Origin: Actinomycetes bacterium
GTDB lineage: Bacteria; Actinomycetota; Humimicrobiia; Humimicrobiales; Humimicrobiaceae
DNA length: 11,494 nucleotides
NCBI GenBank assembly: GCA_030609215.1
Contig: JAUWCR010000014.1
Location: forward strand, 1-11,494
Direction of reading: 5' to 3'
How positions within the stretch are numbered: position 1 is the first letter of the stretch; each line of letters opens with the position of its first letter. Made by a program: the position numbers and the translations under genes. Shown piece by piece: positions 6,884 through 11,494 of this stretch. The notes under the pieces were generated by a model that did no database searches, was not told the origin of the DNA, and worked only from the letters and a program-made list of their open reading frames with translations.

Positions 6884-7639
6884 TTACAAATTCAGATTTT
6901 CTACAATTTTTTTAACTTGCTTCAATGCTATGCTATCATCTGGAATATTGAATATTGTTTTTCCGGAAATATCCATTTCGTAAATAATTTTATCTGCTTT
7001 TACACATTCTAATATATCAAAACCACTCTCCCCTATATTTTTCTTCAGCTTAGCATCTAATTTATTATTAACACGATCAATAATTAAAAATATTTTTTCA
7101 ACCTTTAACTTTAATTCTTTAGCTAAATCCCTGATGCGAGTAGCAGTAAGAATTCCCTTCGGTGATGGATCGGAAATTATAAGGAGATATTTTAAATCCT
7201 GGGTAGTCCTCCGGCTAAGATGTTCCATTCCTGCTTCATTATCCATCACAACATACCTATAATTATCCTGTAGAATATCTATATACCTTCTAAAAAGGTC
7301 ATTTGCATAACAGTAGCAGCCAGAACCTTCACCTCTTCCCATAGCAAGCAAATCAAAACCCTTATTCTCTACAAGCGCTTGGTGAATGTTCATTTCTACT
7401 ACCTGATTTTTGTACAGTCCTTTAGACATTCGTGGTGCTTCTTTTTTAAAATCCTCTCTTATCATACCTACGGTCTTTGTAATTTTAACTCCTAATAATT
7501 CATTAAGATTTGAATTAGGATCAGCATCTAATGCTAAGATAGGTCCTTTATTTGCATCCATTAAACTTCTTATAATCAAACTGCAGATTGTAGTTTTACC
7601 AGTTCCGCCCTTCCCAGCAACAGCTATGCTTATACTCAT
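6884..7639 (-). CDS. cooC: CooC/AcsF-type nickel-insertion ATPase
   Basis: CooC-type proteins are cytoplasmic MinD/NifH-like dimeric ATPases that assist nickel loading of the CODH C-cluster; the AcsF subgroup is linked to ACS activation. The 251-residue product begins MSISIAVAGKGGTGKTT, a deviant Walker A loop (residues 9-17) with the signature lysine K10. It continues with the ALDADPNSNL switch segment (36-45), and C108-Y-C110, the CXC metal-binding and dimer motif that distinguishes CooC from other MinD relatives. DNEAGMEHLSRRT (133-145) is the conserved Walker-B-side region. The ATG follows GAAGGTG at 11 nt. It lies 49 nt after acsV, and its position in the operon fits maturation of AcsA. 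Whether it serves AcsA, AcsB or both cannot be told from sequence. Confidence 0.93.
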   Translation of the reverse strand: MSISIAVAGKGGTGKTTICSLIIRSLMDANKGPILALDADPNSNLNELLGVKITKTVGMIREDFKKEAPRMSKGLYKNQVVEMNIHQALVENKGFDLLAMGRGEGSGCYCYANDLFRRYIDILQDNYRYVVMDNEAGMEHLSRRTTQDLKYLLIISDPSPKGILTATRIRDLAKELKLKVEKIFLIIDRVNNKLDAKLKKNIGESGFDILECVKADKIIYEMDISGKTIFNIPDDSIALKQVKKIVENLNL

Positions 7640-7688
7640 CTATACAAATTCACCTTCTTTAATTATATTATCCTGAATTTTCATACTA

Positions 7689-9629
7689 TCATTTTAATTT
7701 ATTACTCATCGAATACATTAGCTCTTCCACGGTAGGAAACTCCCTTAAATCTGTGAATGGGAAAAATAATCCTGCAACATATCTATCCATAAATCTCATA
7801 TTTACACTAAGTTCTATATATGTAATTTTACCTGCAATTTCTTCAGCTTGCCTGTATTTTTCTATTGAGAGTAAACTTAAATAGGCTCCTGTTACTGACG
7901 TGTTTCCTAAAAAATAGTATTTATTAATATTAATATCAGGAAGCATTCCAATTACAATCGCATTTTGTACATTAAGATTTTTACCAAGGCCTCCTGCAAT
8001 ATAAATTTTTTCTATATCACTTACTTCCAGATCAACTTCTTCGAGCAATGTTTTAATACCAGCATAAACTGCAGCCTTCGCTCTCATTAAATTGTCAACA
8101 TCCACTTCACTTATATATATATCTTTCCCAGTAGTGCTATCTTTGCCATTTACCAATACATACCTACAATCTTTATCCACACACCTTAAATATTTATTTC
8201 CTATATCTTTATTAAATCTTCCCTTTCTATCTATAACCCCTTTAAGATACATCTCTCCAATTATATCCAACAAACCTGAACCACAGATTCCATGAGGTTT
8301 TCCTCCGCCAATTACATCTACATGACATTTGAAAGTTTCCTGATCTATCCAAACTTTTTCAATTGCACCATCAATTGCCCTTATTCCGCATTTTACTCCG
8401 CCTCCCTCAAAAGCAGGGCCCGCAGAGCAGGAACAGCCCATCATCCAATCAGAATTCCCCACAACTAATTCTCCATTAGTACCCAGGTCTATAAATAAAG
8501 TCAAATCTTCTCTTGTTGATACACCTGTTGCTAAAACCCCCGAGGTGATATCACCCCCAAGATAACTTGCTACTCCCTGTATATTATATATAAAAGCATT
8601 TTTAATATGTTTTATTCCAACTTCCTCGGCTGTTGAGCTTGAGAATTTATTAGCTACAGTAACATAAGGTTCTTCTCTAATATACTTTGGGGGTACACCA
8701 TAAAAAAGATGCATCATAGTTGCATTACCTGCAACAACCATGGAAACAATATTGTCAGCATTTACATGAGAATTTAGCAGCAATTTCCATATTAAATTAT
8801 TAATCGAATCAATTATCACTTCCCTTAACTTTTCAAGCCCGCCTTCTTTGATAGAATAAACAATTCTATTAATAATATCTTCACCAAACTTAATTTGTGG
8901 ATTATATTCCGATGCTGAACCAATAATTTTTCCATTTTCTAAATCAACCAGATACATAGCCAGTGTTGTAGTACCTATATCTAATGCAATACCATAGCAT
9001 TTCTTAGGAGTGCTGCCAGGATAAATATCTATTAGAATCATATTTTCCTTATCAACCGTTACAGTTACTTTCCAACTCTTGCTCCTTAATATTTCGGGTA
9101 GCTTTCTTATCAAGTGAAGAGGAATCATACAATCAGATACACCTAAATTTTCACTTATACTTTTTTTAAGCCTATATAAATCACTTGTCCCGTAACTTAA
9201 TGAAGGTTTCTCAACATCTATTGTTTCCTTTACTATCCATGGTTTTATTTCAACTGAAGAAAGTTCACTCTGGCAGATGCCTGCATAGACTTTAGACGGT
9301 TCTTTTGCAGATTCACCTTTTTTTATTTTGGTCCTGCCTTTTTTTTGTTCTGGAATCAATACTGCTAAATCACTCAGTACCTTACTCTGGCATGATAGTA
9401 TAAATCCTTCTTTTTTTTCTCTGTTTGTTATAAACTTGGAATCTCTTGAATCTGTATTTCCTTCTTTCAGCTGTACCTTACACCTGCCGCATGTACCTAC
9501 ACCGCCACAGGACGAACCAATATCCAGACCACAATCTAAAATAGCCTGCCTTAGGTTATAATTAGGAGTGACCTTGATGGTTTTTCCACTGGGAAGAAAC
9601 TTAATAAAAAATTTTTCCTGCTTCACCAT
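7689..9629 (-). CDS. acsV: Corrinoid protein reductive activator (2Fe-2S / ASKHA ATPase)
   Basis: AcsV/RACo-type proteins use ATP hydrolysis to drive one electron onto CFeSP whose cobalt has slipped to Co(II), restoring Co(I). The 646-residue product has an N-terminal plant-type ferredoxin domain (about 1-95) with C41-x5-C47-x2-C50 and C80 as [2Fe-2S] ligands. A linker region follows (about 100-205), then an actin-like ATPase domain with ALDIGTTT (215-222), DLGTNGE (381-387), CGSGLLD (449-455) and IAGGLG (544-549). This is the architecture of RACo/RamA-type activators, and the acs context makes AcsV the specific call. The ATG at 9629 lacks an obvious Shine-Dalgarno, but no better in-frame start lies between it and the ferredoxin domain. 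It is the promoter-proximal gene, about 80 nt downstream of a strong sigma-A-like promoter, so repair and maturation factors are encoded first. Confidence 0.94.
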   Translation of the reverse strand: MVKQEKFFIKFLPSGKTIKVTPNYNLRQAILDCGLDIGSSCGGVGTCGRCKVQLKEGNTDSRDSKFITNREKKEGFILSCQSKVLSDLAVLIPEQKKGRTKIKKGESAKEPSKVYAGICQSELSSVEIKPWIVKETIDVEKPSLSYGTSDLYRLKKSISENLGVSDCMIPLHLIRKLPEILRSKSWKVTVTVDKENMILIDIYPGSTPKKCYGIALDIGTTTLAMYLVDLENGKIIGSASEYNPQIKFGEDIINRIVYSIKEGGLEKLREVIIDSINNLIWKLLLNSHVNADNIVSMVVAGNATMMHLFYGVPPKYIREEPYVTVANKFSSSTAEEVGIKHIKNAFIYNIQGVASYLGGDITSGVLATGVSTREDLTLFIDLGTNGELVVGNSDWMMGCSCSAGPAFEGGGVKCGIRAIDGAIEKVWIDQETFKCHVDVIGGGKPHGICGSGLLDIIGEMYLKGVIDRKGRFNKDIGNKYLRCVDKDCRYVLVNGKDSTTGKDIYISEVDVDNLMRAKAAVYAGIKTLLEEVDLEVSDIEKIYIAGGLGKNLNVQNAIVIGMLPDININKYYFLGNTSVTGAYLSLLSIEKYRQAEEIAGKITYIELSVNMRFMDRYVAGLFFPFTDLREFPTVEELMYSMSNKLK

Positions 9630-9714
9630 TATTTATATTAAAACCCAAAAAAATTAAGAAAAAATATCAGTATAATATTAAGATCAACATTCCAACCCTA
9701 AATAAACTTAAAGA

Positions 9715-9743
9715 ATTATATTATATAATAATTTAAAAATCAA
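9715..9743 (-). promoter_or_regulatory. Sigma-A-type promoter of the acs operon
   Basis: On the minus strand TTGATT (9743-9738) and a perfect TATAAT (9720-9715) are separated by exactly 17 nt. Transcription would start near 9708, leaving a leader of about 80 nt before the acsV ATG. This is the best promoter match in the window and is placed where the operon needs one. Confidence 0.7.
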
Positions 9744-9871
9744 AATTGCTGTTAAATAATGCCGAGAATATATTAAATGATGAAAAATTTATATACAAAT
9801 TACATTTATATAGCAATATTCCAATGAAATTATTAAATATAATCTAATTTTTATAGTCCAATTTGCCTTTT

Positions 9872-9900
9872 TTTACAAGATTTTTTATTATTAATAAAAT
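9872..9900 (+). promoter_or_regulatory. Sigma-A-type promoter of the MFS gene
   Basis: TTTACA (9872-9877) and TAAAAT (9895-9900) are 17 nt apart, each one or two bases from consensus. The predicted start is near 9907, giving a leader of about 30 nt before the ATG at 9937. The leader contains no clear Shine-Dalgarno. Confidence 0.6.
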
Positions 9901-9936
9901 TTCGCTTTAAATATTAAAAGTATAACACCTGCAAGT

Positions 9937-11184
9937 ATGAATAATATTTTTAAGCCATATGTAAAATTGCCTAAGAGCGTCTATATCTTATTTATATCAA
10001 GAATTATTATCTGTATCGGCAGTTTCGTCTATCCCTTTGTTACAATGCTCCTTACCGTAAAGTTAGGCTACAATGAAAGAGTGTCAGGTATTCTACTAAC
10101 CATAATAATAGCATCTGGCGGCTTGGGACTTCTTTTGGGAGGAAAATTATCTGATAAATTTGGCAGAAAAAAAATCATTATTTTGTTTAATTTATTAAGT
10201 GCATTTGCATTTATAATATGTGCTTTTACCAGCACTTCACCTTTAGTTCCTTATATTATCCTCATCGCAAACTTCTTTAGCATGGGACAACTTCCTGCAA
10301 TTAACGCAATGATAACTGATATAACAGATAAAGAAACCAGAAAAAATGCATTCTCACTAATTTATCTGGGCACTAACATTGGTATTGCCATATCTCCAAT
10401 TATTGCAGGATTTCTTTTTAATAACTATTTTACTCTTATTTTCCTTTTAGATGCTATTACTACTATACTTGCATTAATTCCAATAATTTTATTTGTAAAA
10501 GAAACGCTCCCATCAAAAGATGAAATGATAAAACCAGATATTGAGGACTTAGAGAAAGCCGAGAAAAGAAATGTCTTTGTTATTCTTTTTAAAAAACCAG
10601 TTCTTGTAATCTTTGCATTTGTATCCATAATTTATTCTATGGTATATGCACAATATTCTTTTGGATTACCAATTTACGTGAATGACATTTTTAGCACTAA
10701 GGGCCCAGTTGTTTACGGCACAATAATGTCTGTAAATGCTATAGTAGTCGTAACTACAACATTATTCCTTATAGCATCTATGAAAAAAATAAAGCCAATT
10801 ATAAATATTGGCATATCTGGATTGCTTTATGCAATTGGATTTGGCGTTATCTTTTTCTCAAAACTATATTATTTATTAATAATTTCTACCATTATCTGGA
10901 CACTTGGGGAAATAATTAACACTGTAAACACGAGTGTTTTTATTGCAAACCACTCTCCTGTGTCCCATCGGGGTAGGTTTAATGCAATAATTACTTTTAT
11001 AACCCAGTCAGGTTTTGCTATAAGTCCACTGCTCTTTGGTATTTTTATCAAACATTATGGTGCTAGAAGTATATGGCCGCTTATCTTTTTGTTGGCAATT
11101 TTTGCATCTCTTATAATGTTTGGTTTAGGTTTATTTGAGAAAGCAAGGAAAAGAAAGCTTTGTAATAATTCACTGGAAAAATAA
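9937..11184 (+). CDS. Major facilitator superfamily transporter, likely efflux-type, substrate unknown
   Basis: This is an integral membrane protein of 415 residues with about twelve hydrophobic segments in the 6+6 pattern of MFS carriers and a charged central loop (about residues 188-212, rich in Glu, Asp and Lys). The diagnostic loop 2-3 motif A is clear: GGKLSDKFGRKK at residues 68-79. The N-terminus, with a basic segment and then a first helix containing ISR and FVYPFV, resembles proton-driven multidrug exporters of the MdtG/MdtH kind, but substrate cannot be inferred. The ATG is the first start after an in-frame stop, and there is no strong ribosome site. It is divergent from acsV and converges on the next gene with a 5-bp gap that leaves no room for a conventional terminator. 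Nothing ties it to acetogenesis beyond adjacency. Confidence 0.9.
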   Translation: MNNIFKPYVKLPKSVYILFISRIIICIGSFVYPFVTMLLTVKLGYNERVSGILLTIIIASGGLGLLLGGKLSDKFGRKKIIILFNLLSAFAFIICAFTSTSPLVPYIILIANFFSMGQLPAINAMITDITDKETRKNAFSLIYLGTNIGIAISPIIAGFLFNNYFTLIFLLDAITTILALIPIILFVKETLPSKDEMIKPDIEDLEKAEKRNVFVILFKKPVLVIFAFVSIIYSMVYAQYSFGLPIYVNDIFSTKGPVVYGTIMSVNAIVVVTTTLFLIASMKKIKPIINIGISGLLYAIGFGVIFFSKLYYLLIISTIIWTLGEIINTVNTSVFIANHSPVSHRGRFNAIITFITQSGFAISPLLFGIFIKHYGARSIWPLIFLLAIFASLIMFGLGLFEKARKRKLCNNSLEK

Positions 11185-11189
11185 AATTT

Positions 11190-11494
11190 CTATTCCTCAC
11201 CAACATTAATACTCACGCTTATTTCACCTTCAAATTCAGTTATAGTAAAATATAAGGCATACACAGATGTATTAGCTCTTATGCTATAAAAAAACCCATC
11301 CTCATTAGAATCAGATACTTCACTTACTATTTCCCAACCTGGAGATAATTTACTCTTATACCAATTAAATAGTTCAAGGCTTGAACCCTTTTTATACATA
11401 GCACTTACCAGGAATGCTTTCTCGCCTTCCTGAGTAAAGATATTGGAAGATATTATCTCCAAATCTGGATGAATCGGGACTTCCGATGGCCAGT
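11190..11494 (-). CDS. Protein of unknown function, C-terminal part (5' end outside window)
   Basis: The minus-strand frame ending in TAG at 11192-11190 stays open to the right edge of the window. The visible 101 codons therefore belong to a longer gene, and a TTG at 11462 is not needed as a start. The visible product reads from WPSEVPIHPDLEIISS through a Phe/Tyr-rich beta-strand pattern with FNWYKSKLSPGWEIVSE near the middle. The pattern of a W-P-x-x-[VI]-P-[IL]-x-P-x-x-x-[IV] entry, then a helix with WYK and a GW turn, recalls a small alpha/beta domain I have seen in secreted or lipoprotein-type proteins of anaerobes. I cannot name the family. The missing N-terminus might hold a signal peptide. 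It is acidic, with no cysteine in the visible part, and is convergent with the MFS gene. Confidence 0.6.
   Translation of the reverse strand, partial: WPSEVPIHPDLEIISSNIFTQEGEKAFLVSAMYKKGSSLELFNWYKSKLSPGWEIVSEVSDSNEDGFFYSIRANTSVYALYFTITEFEGEISVSINVGEE

Larger units (their letters stand above)
9630..9936. other. Divergent acsV / MFS intergenic region
   Basis: This 307-nt, very AT-rich stretch separates two divergently read genes and holds one promoter for each (listed separately). I see no coding frame, tRNA, or riboswitch-like structure; the acsV leader is about 80 nt with little stem potential. A 9-bp direct repeat ATTTATATA occurs at 9787-9795 and 9804-9812 (17-bp period), between the two promoters. 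A four-base-arm dyad CTTT/AAAG sits just after the MFS -10 box. Both are weak enough to be compositional. Confidence 0.6.

Noticed and set aside
7640..7684. A 14-codon ATG frame (MKIQDNIIKEGEFV) ending in TAG directly before and in frame with the cooC ATG, together with the in-frame TAG at 6849-6847, as a hint of UAG read-through or pyrrolysine use.
   Set aside because: acsB ends with TAG exactly at the conserved family C-terminus and the right-edge gene also ends in TAG, so TAG acts as an ordinary stop here. The cooC N-terminus is complete from its own ATG, and the short frame has no ribosome site.
9714..9733. AATTAT/ATAATT dyad overlapping the acsV promoter as a repressor operator.
   Set aside because: It contains only A and T in an already AT-saturated stretch and partly coincides with the -10 box, so chance explains it.
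1..11494. CRISPR arrays, insertion sequences, tRNA genes, phage genes or attachment sites.
   Set aside because: No regularly spaced repeats, transposase-like frames, terminal inverted repeats or cloverleaf sequences were seen on either strand.

Overview
The window is AT-rich (roughly two-thirds A+T by eye) and carries the carbonyl-branch genes of the Wood-Ljungdahl (reductive acetyl-CoA) pathway in their bacterial form. The AT content, Shine-Dalgarno-type ribosome sites, sigma-A-like promoters and AcsB/AcsA/AcsC/AcsD architecture point to a strictly anaerobic low-GC Gram-positive bacterium (Clostridia or a neighbouring class) that makes acetate or oxidises it by this route. I cannot name the genus.

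Layout. Bases 1-9629 are one co-directional block on the minus strand, read from right to left: acsV (corrinoid protein reactivator) - cooC (Ni-insertion ATPase) - acsD (CFeSP small subunit) - acsA (CO dehydrogenase) - acsB (acetyl-CoA synthase) - acsC (CFeSP large subunit) - fhs (formate-tetrahydrofolate ligase, only the first 47 codons inside the window). Gaps are 1-49 nt, apart from 156 nt between cooC and the preferred acsD start and 88 nt between acsC and fhs. A strong sigma-A-like promoter lies about 80 nt before acsV. The 307-nt AT-rich region at 9630-9936 is divergent: a second good promoter drives a plus-strand MFS transporter gene (9937-11184). That gene converges, with a 5-bp gap, on a minus-strand gene of unknown function that runs off the right edge (11190-11494).

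How the genes work together. Fhs begins the methyl branch from formate. AcsC/AcsD carry the methyl group on a corrinoid. AcsA reduces CO2 to CO at its Ni-Fe C-cluster. AcsB joins methyl, CO and CoA at its Ni-Ni-[4Fe-4S] A-cluster. AcsV uses ATP to re-reduce oxidised Co(II) corrinoid on AcsC/AcsD, and CooC is an ATPase for nickel loading of AcsA (possibly AcsB). All expected metal-ligand cysteines and histidines are present, so the system looks functional. The methyltransferase gene acsE, which often accompanies these genes, is absent from the window.

No wholly new system is visible. Points worth a second look are a CX9C instead of CX7C D-cluster spacing in AcsA, the gene order, a probable TTG start for acsD that differs from the longest frame, an odd cooC-acsD gap (unused ideal Shine-Dalgarno, short frames, candidate internal promoter), a G8 tract inside acsB, and near-identical poly-G ribosome sites in front of only the two CFeSP genes.
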